DNA from: Pseudomonas sp. TH43
Lineage (GTDB): Bacteria > Pseudomonadota > Gammaproteobacteria > Pseudomonadales > Pseudomonadaceae
DNA: 64,000 bases
NCBI RefSeq assembly: GCF_016650635.1
Contig: NZ_JAEKFI010000004.1
Span: 620,001-684,000, forward strand
Direction of reading: 5' to 3'
In this document: positions 8,660 through 17,581 of the stretch, piece by piece
Position numbering within the stretch: the stretch's first letter is position 1
Layout of the letters: each line of letters opens with the position of its first letter
Made by a program: the position numbers and the translations under genes
Notes under the pieces: model-generated
What the model saw: the letters and a program-made list of their open reading frames with translations, nothing else
Told to the model about the DNA's origin: nothing
The model's database searches: none

Positions 8660-8977
8660 ATGAAGTTTCTGTGCGCGGGTGCCGATCTGGCCGAGGCCGG
8701 TAGCCGCGGTTTTGAAATCGACGGGAAAAAGCTGTTTGCCGTGCGCCGCAACGGTCAGGCGTATGTCTATCTGAATCGCTGTCCGCACCGGGGCGTGGGT
8801 CTGGAATGGCATCCCGACCAGTTTCTCGACCCGAGCAACAGTTTGATTCAGTGCGCCACCCATGGCGCACTGTTTCTGATCGAGGACGGTGAATGCGTCG
8901 CCGGGCCTTGCGCCGGGCAGTCGTTGACGGCCATTGACTGCCGTGAAGATGCACAGGGCTTGTGGATCGATGTTTAG
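8660..8977 (+). CDS. Rieske [2Fe-2S] domain protein
   Basis: A 105-residue stand-alone Rieske ferredoxin-like protein. The cluster ligands are clear: CPHRG (about residues 41-45) and CATHGALF (about 64-71), i.e. C-x-H and C-x2-H. No signal or membrane anchor is present, so it is probably a cytoplasmic electron carrier for an unidentified oxygenase or reductase. Its stop overlaps the convergent sfsA stop by 4 bases. ATG 8660 follows GAGGATAG. The partner cannot be deduced from neighbours. Confidence 0.9.
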   Translation: MKFLCAGADLAEAGSRGFEIDGKKLFAVRRNGQAYVYLNRCPHRGVGLEWHPDQFLDPSNSLIQCATHGALFLIEDGECVAGPCAGQSLTAIDCREDAQGLWIDV

Positions 8978-9687
8978 CCGTTGAGCAGCACATCGAGGCG
9001 CCGGTCGATCACCATCTCTTCATGGTTGAGCCGTACGCCGTAAGCCAGCACTTCAACACCACAGGCGACTGCTTCACGCAAGGCATCGGCGTAGGCCGAA
9101 TCGATCTCCTCGGCGGGCCGTACGGCCTCGATCCCGCTGAGATTCACGCAATACAACTGCACCGCGCGAATGCCGTCCCGCGCCAGGTGCGCCAGTTCAC
9201 GCAGATGCTTGGCGCCGCGCTGGGTCACGGCATCGGGGAACGCCGCCACATCAGTACCATCGAAACCCAGGGTGACGCTTTTCACCTCGACATAGGCCGG
9301 GCCGCTCGGGTATTCGAGGCGAAAATCGATGCGACTCTTCTCTTGCCCGTAAGCCACCTCACGCTTCAGCGCGGTAAACCCGTTCAGCTCAGTGATAACC
9401 CCGGCCAACAAAGCTTCTTCGACCAACCCGTTAGCCCGCGCGGTGTTCACGCAAAACAAGCGACCTTGCGGGGTTTCGCCGATTTCCCAAGTGCCGGGCA
9501 GTTTGCGCTTCGGATCATTGGAGCGACTGAACCAGACCTGCCCGCCTTCGACCTGGCAATTGAGCATCGAACCGGTATTCGGGCAGTGAATGGTCAACAA
9601 CTCGCCGTCAACGGTCTCGATATCAGTGAGAAAACGCTTGTAACGACGAATCAGTCGCGCCTCTTCCAGAGGAGGATAAAAACGCAT
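8974..9687 (-). CDS. sfsA: SfsA family DNA-binding/nuclease-like protein
   Basis: A 237-residue SfsA protein (sugar fermentation stimulation family). Conserved blocks: MRFYPPLEEARLIRRYKRFL at the N-terminus, HCPNTGSM (about residue 38), SRIDFRLEY and VEVKSVTL with an Asp/Glu-x-Lys triad typical of PD-(D/E)XK folds, and TQRGAKHLREL. The start at 9687 forms ATGA with the aminotransferase stop; a slightly upstream ATG would overlap more and adds residues not usual for the family. Cellular role is not settled; E. coli SfsA binds DNA non-specifically. Confidence 0.93.
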   Translation of the reverse strand: MRFYPPLEEARLIRRYKRFLTDIETVDGELLTIHCPNTGSMLNCQVEGGQVWFSRSNDPKRKLPGTWEIGETPQGRLFCVNTARANGLVEEALLAGVITELNGFTALKREVAYGQEKSRIDFRLEYPSGPAYVEVKSVTLGFDGTDVAAFPDAVTQRGAKHLRELAHLARDGIRAVQLYCVNLSGIEAVRPAEEIDSAYADALREAVACGVEVLAYGVRLNHEEMVIDRRLDVLLNG

Positions 9688-10859
9688 CAGCCTTGCCAAC
9701 TCTTCAAGCCACGCGCAATCCGTTCCACCGCTTCCTGTAAGCGAAGGAGGTTTTGCGTGTAAGCAAAACGCACATGATGGCTGGCCTGATGGCGTCCGAA
9801 GTCCAGCCCCGGGGTAAACGCAACATGCTCGGTTTCAAGGAAATGTCGGCAGAACGCGAAGGCATCGCCGCCGAACTTGCTGATATCTGCATAGAGATAG
9901 AATGCGCCCTCGGGTTCCACGGCAATGTTGAAACCCAGCTCGCGCAACGCTGGCAGAAGGAAATCCCGACGACGACCGAACTCGGCACGACGCTCTTCCA
10001 GAATCGCGATGGTGTCTGGTTCAAAGCAAGCCAGTGCCGCGTATTGCGCCATGCTTGGCGCACTGATGTAGAGGTTCTGTGCAAGTTTTTCCAGCTCGCC
10101 GACCGCCGCCTCCGGTGCCACCAGCCAGCCGAGGCGCCAACCGGTCATGCCGAAATACTTGGAGAAACTGTTCAACACAAAGGCGCTGTCATCGACTTCC
10201 AGCACGCTGGCGGCATCGGTGCCGTAAGTCAGGCCGTGATAGATCTCGTCCACCACCAGATGCCCGTGCCGGGCCTTGATGGCTGTGGATAACCCGGCCA
10301 ACTGATCGCGGGTCAGAATCGTGCCGGTCGGGTTGGCCGGCGACGCGACCAACGCGCCAACGCTGTCGTGGTCCCAATGCCGTTCGACCAGATCCGGGGT
10401 CAGTTGATAACGCACCTCCGGGCCGACAGGCACCAACTGCGCCGCGCCCTCGACCAAGCGCAGAAAGTGGCGGTTACACGGATAACCGGGATCCGCCAGC
10501 AACCAATGCTTGCCCGGATCGACCAGCAGCGCACTGGCCAGCAGCAACGCACCCGAACCGCCCGGCGTGATCAGAATTCGCCGAGGATCGATGCTCAAGC
10601 CGTAGCGCGACTGATAGAAACCGGAGATTGCCTCGCGCAACTCGGGAATCCCGCGCGCCGCCGTGTAACGCGTTTTACCCGCCGTCAGCGCCGCTTGCCC
10701 TGCACGGATGATCGGCTCGGCCGTGGTGAAGTCCGGCTCGCCGATCTCCAGATGGATGACATCGCGCCCCTCGGCCTGCAATTCATTGGCCCGCGCCAGC
10801 AACGCCATCACATGAAACGGTTCGATCGCACGACTGCGCGCACTGTAGGGCTGAGCCAT
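9687..10859 (-). CDS. PLP-dependent class I/II aminotransferase
   Basis: A 390-residue fold-type I aminotransferase. The PLP lysine lies in SFSKYFGMTGWRLGW (about residue 230), with the cofactor-binding Asn in SPANPTGT and the Asp/Tyr of VDEIYHGLTYG. This is the AspC/AlaT-like subgroup (PA4722 counterpart), and the amino-acid specificity cannot be read from sequence. It is translationally coupled to sfsA downstream and divergent from dksA. A ribosome site (GGAAATCC region) precedes ATG 10859. Confidence 0.9.
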   Translation of the reverse strand: MAQPYSARSRAIEPFHVMALLARANELQAEGRDVIHLEIGEPDFTTAEPIIRAGQAALTAGKTRYTAARGIPELREAISGFYQSRYGLSIDPRRILITPGGSGALLLASALLVDPGKHWLLADPGYPCNRHFLRLVEGAAQLVPVGPEVRYQLTPDLVERHWDHDSVGALVASPANPTGTILTRDQLAGLSTAIKARHGHLVVDEIYHGLTYGTDAASVLEVDDSAFVLNSFSKYFGMTGWRLGWLVAPEAAVGELEKLAQNLYISAPSMAQYAALACFEPDTIAILEERRAEFGRRRDFLLPALRELGFNIAVEPEGAFYLYADISKFGGDAFAFCRHFLETEHVAFTPGLDFGRHQASHHVRFAYTQNLLRLQEAVERIARGLKSWQG

Positions 10860-11193
10860 TGGATTTCCTTCGACGGCGAAAAAGAGACGATTCTACTCAT
10901 CTCCCGGAACGAGCGAGAACCCGCCGCGGTCTCAGCCTCAAGAACGCTGGACTGTAACGATATGAGCGTACGCTCCAGGATTGACTAAAATCAGTGATTG
11001 AACAGGTCTCCCGCACCGCCAGACACGGCTTGCCAAACATTTGCAAGCGCCACCCGCCGGGGCCTCGACATCCGGGAGTAGCGCAGGCCGAATTGATCTG
11101 GTAAGTTCGCCCGCTTGCAGCCGCAGGGCCGGCAGGTGTCGGTGATGGAGCAATCCTGCGCAATGGATTACAAGAGTAGAGGCGGTCCATTTC
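10860..11193. other. Intergenic region between aminotransferase and dksA
   Basis: 334 bases without a credible gene. It must hold the divergent promoters of the aminotransferase and of dksA. A TTGACT hexamer at 10981-10986 is visible but has no convincing -10 at normal spacing. A GC-rich stretch (about 11050-11140) could fold into a leader structure in front of dksA; I cannot assign it. Confidence 0.5.
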
Positions 11194-11637
11194 ATGCCCA
11201 CCCAAGCAAAGCAACAGCAGCAAACGGCGATCACTGGCTTCGAACCCTATGTTCAGGCCAAAGACGAAGAGTACATGGGCAAACCCATGCGCGCGCACTT
11301 CACCAAGATCCTGACCAAGTGGAAACTGGACTTGATGCAGGAAGTCGACCGCACTGTTGATCACATGAAGGACGAAGCAGCCAACTTCCCCGACCCGGCC
11401 GACCGTGCCAGTCAGGAAGAAGAGTTCGCCCTCGAACTGCGCGCCCGTGATCGCGAGCGCAAGCTGATCAAGAAGATCGACAAGACACTGCAGTTGATCG
11501 AAGACGGTGAATACGGTTGGTGTGATTCCTGCGGCATCGAGATCGGCGTCAAGCGCCTCGAAGCCCGTCCTACCGCCGACATGTGCGTAGACTGCAAGAA
11601 CCTGGCTGAAATCAAGGAAAAGCAGGTCGGCAAGTAA
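11194..11637 (+). CDS. dksA: RNA polymerase-binding transcription factor DksA
   Basis: Binds the RNA polymerase secondary channel and, with ppGpp, retunes rRNA and amino-acid promoters. Length 147, usual for the family. A helical coiled-coil N-terminal region ends with the tip motif DPADRA (residues 67-72, including the Asp residues needed for action near the active site). A four-Cys zinc finger follows (Cys110, 113, 131, 134), so this is the zinc-containing DksA and not the Cys-poor DksA2. It is monocistronic, with a terminator right after it. Confidence 0.97.
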   Translation: MPTQAKQQQQTAITGFEPYVQAKDEEYMGKPMRAHFTKILTKWKLDLMQEVDRTVDHMKDEAANFPDPADRASQEEEFALELRARDRERKLIKKIDKTLQLIEDGEYGWCDSCGIEIGVKRLEARPTADMCVDCKNLAEIKEKQVGK

Positions 11638-11651
11638 TCCCGACCTGAACG

Positions 11652-11684
11652 AAAAACGGAGCGTGCGAACGCTCCGTTTTTGTT
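11652..11684 (+). terminator. dksA intrinsic terminator
   Basis: Stem ACGGAGCG/CGCTCCGT (11656-11663 and 11670-11677) with loop TGCGAA and a run of T residues, 19 bases after the dksA stop. Confidence 0.9.
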
Positions 11685-11707
11685 TCTGCCTTTTGCCTTT
11701 GAGCCTT

Positions 11708-11799
11708 TGTGGGAGCGAGCCTGCTCGCGAAAGCGGTATGACATTCAACATCGATATTGACTGACCCATCGCTTTCGCGAGCAGGTTCGCTCCCACAGG
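11708..11799. repeat. REP pair
   Basis: TGTGGGAGCGAGCCTGCTCG at the left and the inverse CGCGAGCAGGTTCGCTCCCA at the right, separated by about 50 bases. One right-arm base differs from the consensus (GGTTCG for GGCTCG). It lies between dksA and gluQ. Confidence 0.92.
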
Positions 11800-11836
11800 T
11801 TGACCTGCGTATAGCCCCAAAAGTAGTTTCGCCCTC

Positions 11837-12733
11837 ATGACTGCCAAAAAATCCTCCGCCTACATCGGCCGCTTTGCCCCGACACCCAGTGGCCATTTGC
11901 ACTTCGGTTCGCTGGTTGCCGCCCTCGCCTCCTATCTCGACGCCCGTTCGGTCGGTGGCCGCTGGCTGGTGCGCATGGAAGACCTCGACCCGCCTCGTGA
12001 AGAACCCGGCGCACAGACCGCCATCCTCCAGGCGCTGGAGAGCTACGGCTTCGAATGGGATGGCGAGATGGTGCGCCAGAGTGATCGCCACGACGCTTAC
12101 GCTGACGTGCTCAACAGCCTGTTCAATCACGGCCTGGCTTACGCCTGTACCTGCTCGCGCAAACAACTGGAGCCGTATCACGGCATTTATCCGGGCCTGT
12201 GCCGCAACGCCGGTCACGACCAGCAAGACGCTGCGATCCGCCTGCGCGTGCCAGAGCTGGAATACCACTTCATCGACCGTGTGCAGGGCGAATACCGCCA
12301 GCATCTGGGTCGTGACGTCGGCGACTTCGTCATTCGCCGTCGTGATGGGTTGTATGCCTATCAATTGGCCGTGGTGCTCGACGACGCCTGGCAAGGCATC
12401 ACCGACATCGTGCGCGGCGCCGACCTGCTCGACTCGACACCCCGCCAGCTCTATCTGCAAGAACTACTGGGTCTGCGCCAGCCGCGCTATCTGCACCTGC
12501 CGCTGATCACTCAGCCGGACGGCAACAAGCTCGGCAAGTCATACCGTTCGCCTCCGCTCGAAGCCGATCAAGCGACGCCTTTGCTACTGCGGGCTCTGCG
12601 CGCACTGGGGCAAAACCCCGGCGCCGAACTCGAACACGCGACGCCACAGGAACTGCTGATCTGGGGTAGCGCGCACTGGGATGCAAGCAAGATCCCGCGC
12701 ACACTGACCCTGCCCGAAGCGCAACTGCTATGA
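11837..12733 (+). CDS. gluQ: Glutamyl-Q tRNA(Asp) synthetase
   Basis: Truncated glutamyl-tRNA-synthetase paralogue that attaches Glu to the queuosine at the tRNA(Asp) anticodon wobble base. Length 298, with no anticodon-binding domain, as expected. Class I signatures: PTPSGHLHFGS (HIGH-like, about residue 15) and KLGKS (about residue 234, KMSKS-like). The Cys cluster CTCSRKQLEPYHGIYPGLC (about 104-122) is the zinc site. The dksA-gluQ neighbourhood is conserved in gammaproteobacteria and is often read through from dksA; here a terminator and a REP pair lie between. Confidence 0.96.
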   Translation: MTAKKSSAYIGRFAPTPSGHLHFGSLVAALASYLDARSVGGRWLVRMEDLDPPREEPGAQTAILQALESYGFEWDGEMVRQSDRHDAYADVLNSLFNHGLAYACTCSRKQLEPYHGIYPGLCRNAGHDQQDAAIRLRVPELEYHFIDRVQGEYRQHLGRDVGDFVIRRRDGLYAYQLAVVLDDAWQGITDIVRGADLLDSTPRQLYLQELLGLRQPRYLHLPLITQPDGNKLGKSYRSPPLEADQATPLLLRALRALGQNPGAELEHATPQELLIWGSAHWDASKIPRTLTLPEAQLL

Positions 12734-12810
12734 CGACACTTGCAGTCGCGCCGCCATCCGTTACCATCGCCGCACGTTTTCGGGCACGCGCATAAAAAAG
12801 AGAGGCCGGG

Positions 12811-12987
12811 ATGTACATCTATCGCTTGGTCCTGCTTTTAGTCGTGGGGATCTACCTGTTTTCCCCCGCCATCATGGATTGGTGGATCGACGCTACGGGC
12901 GCCTGGTATCGCCCTTATCTGCTCTGGCTGATCCTGATTGTCGTGACCTTCATCCTGCAGAGCCAAAAAGATGCCGATGAGCTTTAG
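12811..12987 (+). CDS. cbrX: Small membrane protein CbrX
   Basis: A 58-residue protein (MYIYRLVLLLVVGIYLFSPA onward) with two hydrophobic segments (residues 4-20 and 36-50) and a Trp-rich turn. Its last codons overlap the cbrA start (cbrA ATG at 12971, cbrX stop at 12985-12987). In P. putida an open reading frame in this position, cbrX, was described as regulating cbrA through translational coupling. The ribosome site AGAGAGG at 12800-12806 supports ATG 12811. Molecular function of the peptide itself is unknown. Confidence 0.88.
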   Translation: MYIYRLVLLLVVGIYLFSPAIMDWWIDATGAWYRPYLLWLILIVVTFILQSQKDADEL

Positions 12988-15925
12988 CCTGACCCAGATG
13001 ATCCTGGTCAGCGCCGCCTACCTGGCGGTGCTGTTCGGCGTAGCCTGGATCAGTGAGCGGGGCATGATCCCGCGCGCAATCATTCGCCACCCGCTGACCT
13101 ACACCTTGTCGCTGGGGGTTTACGCCAGTGCGTGGGCGTTCTACGGCACGGTCGGCCTCGCTTATCAGTACGGCTACGGCTTTCTGTCCAGTTATCTCGG
13201 CGTGTCCGGCGCGTTTCTGCTGGCGCCGGTGCTGCTCTATCCGATCCTGAAGATCACCCGCACGTATCAGCTGTCGTCGCTGGCGGATCTTTTTGCGTTC
13301 CGCTTTCGCAGCACCTGGGCCGGCGCGCTGACCACGATCTTCATGCTGATCGGCGTGTTGCCGTTACTGGCGTTGCAGATTCAGGCGGTGGCCGACTCCA
13401 TCGGCATTCTCACCGGCGAGCCGATTCAGAGCCGCGTGGCACTGGCGTTTTGTGCGCTGATCATTCTGTTCACGATTTTCTTCGGCTCCCGGCATATCGC
13501 TACCCGCGAGAAACACGAAGGTCTGGTATTCGCGATTGCCTTCGAGTCGGTGATCAAACTGATCGCCCTCGGCGGCGTCGGTCTCTATGCGTTGTACGGT
13601 GTGTTCGACGGCCCGCAACAGCTTGAGCTGTGGCTGTTACAAAATCAGACTGCTCTCGCTGCACTGCACACGCCGTTGCAGGAAGGCCCATGGCGCACGC
13701 TGCTACTGGTGTTCTTCGCCTCGGCGATCGTGATGCCGCACATGTATCACATGACGTTCACCGAGAACCTCAACCCGCGCTCATTGGTCAGTGCGAGTTG
13801 GGGCTTGCCGTTGTTCCTGCTGCTGATGAGCCTGGCGGTGCCGTTGATCCTGTGGGCCGGACTCAAGCTCGGCGCCACCACCGACCCGGAATATTTCACT
13901 CTCGGCATCGGCATTGCTGCCAACAGCAAGCCGCTGGCCTTGCTGGCTTACGTCGGTGGGCTGTCAGCGGCCAGCGGACTGATCATCGTCACCACCCTGG
14001 CGCTGTCGGGCATGGCGCTCAACCATCTGGTGCTACCGCTTTATCAGCCACCCGCCGAAGGCAACATCTACCGCTGGCTGAAGTGGACTCGCCGCGCGCT
14101 GATCGTCGCGATCATCATGGCCGGCTTCGGCTTCTACCTGATGCTCGGCGCCGGGCAGGATCTGGCCAACCTCGGCATCGTGGCCTTCGTCGCCACGTTG
14201 CAATTCCTGCCGGGCGTGTTGTCAGTGCTGTACTGGCCGACCGCCAACCGTCGCGGTTTCATCGCCGGTCTGTTGGCGGGGATTCTGGTCTGGGTCGTTA
14301 CCATGCTGTTGCCACTGGTCGGTAATCTGCAGGGCTTCTACATACCGCTGCTGAACATGATTTACGTGCTGGATGACACCAGTTGGCACATGGCGGCCAT
14401 CGCGTCGCTGGCGGCCAACGTTTTGATGTTCACCCTGATCTCGCTGTTCACCAACGCCAGCCCTGAAGAGGCTTCCGCCGCCGAAGCCTGCGCGGTGGAT
14501 AACGTCCGTCGCCCACAACGTCGTGAGCTACACGCCGCCTCGCCGCAGGAATTTGCCACGCAGTTGGCCAAACCGCTGGGCGCCAAGGCTGCGCAGAAAG
14601 AAGTCGAGCAGGCGCTGCGCGACCTTTATCTGCCGTTCGACGAGCGTCGCCCCTACGCCTTGCGCCGCTTGCGCGACCGCATCGAAGCCAACCTTTCCGG
14701 CCTGATGGGCCCGAGCGTGGCGCAAGACATGGTCGAAACCTTCCTGCCGTACAAGGCTGGCGGTGAAAACTATGTGACCGAAGACATTCACTTCATCGAA
14801 AGCCGCCTCGAGGATTACCACTCACGCCTTACGGGCCTGGCTGCCGAACTCGACGCCTTGCGTCGTTACCATCGCCAGACCTTGCAGGAACTGCCGATGG
14901 GCGTCTGCTCGCTGGCCAAGGATCAAGAGATCCTGATGTGGAACAAGGCCATGGAAGAACTCACCGGAATCGCTGCGCAGCGCGTGGTCGGTTCGCGCTT
15001 GAGCACCATTGGTGAACCGTGGAAAGAATTGCTCCAGGGCTTCATCAATCTGCCCGACGAACATTTGCACAAACAGCATTTGGCCCTCGATGGCCAGACC
15101 CGGTGGCTGAACCTGCACAAAGCGGCGATTGATGAACCGTTGGCACCGGGTAACAGTGGTCTGGTGTTACTGGTCGAGGATTTGACTGAAACGCAGATGC
15201 TCGAAGACAAACTGGTGCACTCCGAGCGTCTGGCGAGCATTGGTCGTCTTGCGGCGGGTGTCGCCCACGAAATCGGTAACCCGATCACCGGCATTGCTTG
15301 CCTGGCGCAGAACCTGCGCGAAGAACGCGAAGACGACAGCGAGCTGACGGAAATCAGCGGACAGATCCTCGAACAGACCAAACGCGTCTCGCGCATCGTG
15401 CAGTCGTTGATGAGCTTTGCCCACGCCGGCAGCCATCAGCACAGCGACGAGCCGGTTTGCCTGGCGGAAGTGGCGCAGGATGCCATCGGTCTGCTGGCCT
15501 TGAACCGGCGCAATTTCGAAGTGCAGTTCTACAACCTTTGTGATCCCGATCACTGGGTCGAAGGCGATCCGCAGCGGCTCGCCCAGGTCTTGATCAATCT
15601 GCTTTCAAACGCCCGCGACGCCTCGCCGCCGCACAGCGCGGTACGGGTCAAAAGCGAAGCCGGCGAACACACGGTCGATCTGATCGTCGAGGACGAAGGC
15701 AGCGGTATTCCGAAGAACATCATGGACAGATTGTTCGAACCCTTCTTCACCACCAAGGATCCTGGCGAAGGCACCGGTCTGGGCCTTGCACTGGTCTATT
15801 CCATCGTTGAAGAGCATTATGGACAAATCACCATCGACAGCCCGGCTGATGTACAAAGCCAACGCGGCACCCGTATCCGGGTGACCTTACCGCGTCATGT
15901 CGAAGCGACGTCCGCTGTGAACTGA
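12971..15925 (+). CDS. cbrA: Sensor histidine kinase CbrA with SLC5 transporter domain
   Basis: Membrane sensor of the CbrAB system for carbon/nitrogen balance, about 984 residues. The N-terminal 500 residues form a sodium/solute symporter (SLC5) domain with about 13 helices, followed by a STAC-like linker, a PAS domain (about 640-740), the HisKA dimerisation box AHEIGNPITGI (His near residue 765) and the HATPase domain with DEGSGI and GTGLGLALV. CbrA can transport histidine in P. fluorescens (published). Start ATG 12971 or 12977 (MSFSLTQ); both lie inside the end of cbrX. It is followed 22 bases later by cbrB. Confidence 0.96.
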   Translation: MPMSFSLTQMILVSAAYLAVLFGVAWISERGMIPRAIIRHPLTYTLSLGVYASAWAFYGTVGLAYQYGYGFLSSYLGVSGAFLLAPVLLYPILKITRTYQLSSLADLFAFRFRSTWAGALTTIFMLIGVLPLLALQIQAVADSIGILTGEPIQSRVALAFCALIILFTIFFGSRHIATREKHEGLVFAIAFESVIKLIALGGVGLYALYGVFDGPQQLELWLLQNQTALAALHTPLQEGPWRTLLLVFFASAIVMPHMYHMTFTENLNPRSLVSASWGLPLFLLLMSLAVPLILWAGLKLGATTDPEYFTLGIGIAANSKPLALLAYVGGLSAASGLIIVTTLALSGMALNHLVLPLYQPPAEGNIYRWLKWTRRALIVAIIMAGFGFYLMLGAGQDLANLGIVAFVATLQFLPGVLSVLYWPTANRRGFIAGLLAGILVWVVTMLLPLVGNLQGFYIPLLNMIYVLDDTSWHMAAIASLAANVLMFTLISLFTNASPEEASAAEACAVDNVRRPQRRELHAASPQEFATQLAKPLGAKAAQKEVEQALRDLYLPFDERRPYALRRLRDRIEANLSGLMGPSVAQDMVETFLPYKAGGENYVTEDIHFIESRLEDYHSRLTGLAAELDALRRYHRQTLQELPMGVCSLAKDQEILMWNKAMEELTGIAAQRVVGSRLSTIGEPWKELLQGFINLPDEHLHKQHLALDGQTRWLNLHKAAIDEPLAPGNSGLVLLVEDLTETQMLEDKLVHSERLASIGRLAAGVAHEIGNPITGIACLAQNLREEREDDSELTEISGQILEQTKRVSRIVQSLMSFAHAGSHQHSDEPVCLAEVAQDAIGLLALNRRNFEVQFYNLCDPDHWVEGDPQRLAQVLINLLSNARDASPPHSAVRVKSEAGEHTVDLIVEDEGSGIPKNIMDRLFEPFFTTKDPGEGTGLGLALVYSIVEEHYGQITIDSPADVQSQRGTRIRVTLPRHVEATSAVN

Positions 15926-15947
15926 GACCGTCGAGAGTATCGAATCA

Positions 15948-17384
15948 ATGCCGCACATTTTGATCGTCGAAGACGAAACCATTATCCGCTCCGCCTTGCG
16001 CCGCCTGCTGGAACGTAATCAGTATCAGGTCAGCGAAGCCGGTTCAGTGCAGGAAGCACAAGAACGCTTCACCATTCCGACGTTCGATCTGATCGTCAGT
16101 GATCTGCGCCTGCCGGGCGCGCCGGGCACCGAGCTGATCAAGCTCGGTCAGGGCACGCCGGTGCTGATCATGACCAGTTACGCCAGCCTGCGCTCGGCGG
16201 TCGACTCGATGAAAATGGGCGCGGTCGACTACATCGCCAAGCCGTTCGACCACGATGAAATGCTCCAGGCGGTTGCGCGGATCCTGCGTGATCGCCAATC
16301 GACGCCGGCTGTCAGCGAAGTCGTTGCAGGCAAATCGTCCAGTGGCAGCAGCAAAGTCGCGACCGACAACAGTAACGGTGAAATCGGCATTATCGGTTCC
16401 TGCCCGCCGATGCAGGATCTCTACAGCAAGATCCGCAAAGTCGCACCGACCGACTCCAATGTGTTGATCCAGGGTGAGTCCGGTACAGGTAAAGAACTGG
16501 TAGCCCGCGCCCTGCACAACCTGTCGAAACGCGCCAAGGCACCGATGATCTCGGTGAACTGCGCAGCCATTCCGGAAAGCCTGATCGAATCCGAACTGTT
16601 CGGCCACGAGAAAGGTGCGTTCACCGGTGCCAGCGCCGGTCGCGCCGGTCTGGTCGAAGCGGCGGATGGCGGTACTCTGTTCCTCGACGAAATCGGCGAA
16701 CTGCCGCTGGAAGCCCAGGCGCGCTTGTTGCGCGTGTTGCAGGAAGGCGAAATTCGTCGAGTCGGCTCGGTGCAGTCGCAGAAAGTTGATGTACGCCTGA
16801 TTGCGGCCACTCACCGGGACCTCAAAAGCCTGGCGAAAATCGGCCAGTTCCGTGAAGACCTTTATTACCGTCTGCACGTGATTGCGCTGAAACTGCCGGC
16901 CCTGCGTGAACGCGGCGCCGACGTCAACGAAATCGCCACGGCTTTCCTCGCTCGCCAGAGTGCGCGCATCAACCGTACCGACCTCAAGTTTGCGGCGGAT
17001 GCCGAACAGGCCATCCGTCACTATTCCTGGCCGGGTAACGTGCGCGAGCTGGAAAACGCCGTTGAACGCGCGGTGATTCTGAGCGAGAGCCCGGAAATCT
17101 CTGCGGATCTGTTGGGCATCGACATCGAGTTGAGCGATCTGGACGACGACGAGTTCATCGGCCTGCCGCCACAAACGGCGGGTAACGCCAGTAACAGCAG
17201 CCACGAACCGACCGAAGACCTGTCGCTGGAAGACTATTTCCAGCACTTCGTCCTCGAGCATCAGGACCACATGACCGAAACCGAACTGGCGCGCAAACTG
17301 GGCGTCAGCCGTAAATGCCTGTGGGAACGCCGACAGCGTCTGGGCATTCCACGGCGCAAGACCGGGGTCGCCAGCGAGAGCTGA
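15948..17384 (+). CDS. cbrB: Sigma-54-dependent response regulator CbrB
   Basis: NtrC-family regulator of 478 residues. Receiver domain 1-120 (VEDE at 6-9, phospho-acceptor Asp in VSDLRLPG about residue 52, conserved Lys in AKPFD), AAA+ domain with GESGTGKE (Walker A) and GAFTGA (sigma-54 contact), and a Fis-type helix-turn-helix at the C-terminus (TETELARKLGVSRKCLWERR). It is phosphorylated by CbrA and activates the crcZ promoter just downstream. The stop is followed at once by CbrB-like palindromes. Confidence 0.97.
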   Translation: MPHILIVEDETIIRSALRRLLERNQYQVSEAGSVQEAQERFTIPTFDLIVSDLRLPGAPGTELIKLGQGTPVLIMTSYASLRSAVDSMKMGAVDYIAKPFDHDEMLQAVARILRDRQSTPAVSEVVAGKSSSGSSKVATDNSNGEIGIIGSCPPMQDLYSKIRKVAPTDSNVLIQGESGTGKELVARALHNLSKRAKAPMISVNCAAIPESLIESELFGHEKGAFTGASAGRAGLVEAADGGTLFLDEIGELPLEAQARLLRVLQEGEIRRVGSVQSQKVDVRLIAATHRDLKSLAKIGQFREDLYYRLHVIALKLPALRERGADVNEIATAFLARQSARINRTDLKFAADAEQAIRHYSWPGNVRELENAVERAVILSESPEISADLLGIDIELSDLDDDEFIGLPPQTAGNASNSSHEPTEDLSLEDYFQHFVLEHQDHMTETELARKLGVSRKCLWERRQRLGIPRRKTGVASES

Positions 17385-17385
17385 A

Positions 17386-17457
17386 CGTTACCTGTCGAGT
17401 GTGTGGGTAACGCTTGAAGATGTGAAAAAACTGTTACCTCAGTCGATTCACGTAACA
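17386..17457. promoter_or_regulatory. CbrB-type upstream activating palindromes for crcZ
   Basis: Two interrupted palindromes: CGTTACC...GGGTAACG (17386-17412) and TGTTAC-N14-GTAACA (17432-17457). A further TATCGGTAAC lies in the following terminator. They are 100-170 bases upstream of the -24/-12 promoter, the usual enhancer distance for NtrC-type activators. Published CbrB sites upstream of crcZ use TGTTAC/GTAACA half-sites. Confidence 0.75.
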
Positions 17458-17460
17458 GAA

Positions 17461-17497
17461 GCCGGGGTTATCGGTAACGAAACCCCGGCTTTTTTTC
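17461..17497 (+). terminator. cbrB intrinsic terminator
   Basis: Stem GCCGGGGTT/AACCCCGGC (17461-17469 and 17481-17489) followed by seven T residues. It separates cbrB from crcZ, although it sits between the enhancer palindromes and the crcZ promoter. Confidence 0.9.
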
Positions 17498-17554
17498 GCC
17501 CCGACAAAACGGTTATATCGACCTAACCCCTTGTTTTATTGGGTTTCGCAAAAG

Positions 17555-17571
17555 TTGGCACGGCACCTGCT
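17555..17571 (+). promoter_or_regulatory. Sigma-54 (-24/-12) promoter of crcZ
   Basis: TTGGCACGGCACCTGCT, with GG at 17557-17558 and GC at 17569-17570 separated by exactly 10 bases. It predicts a transcript start near 17582. Confidence 0.9.
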
Positions 17572-17581
17572 ATATGTTTGG

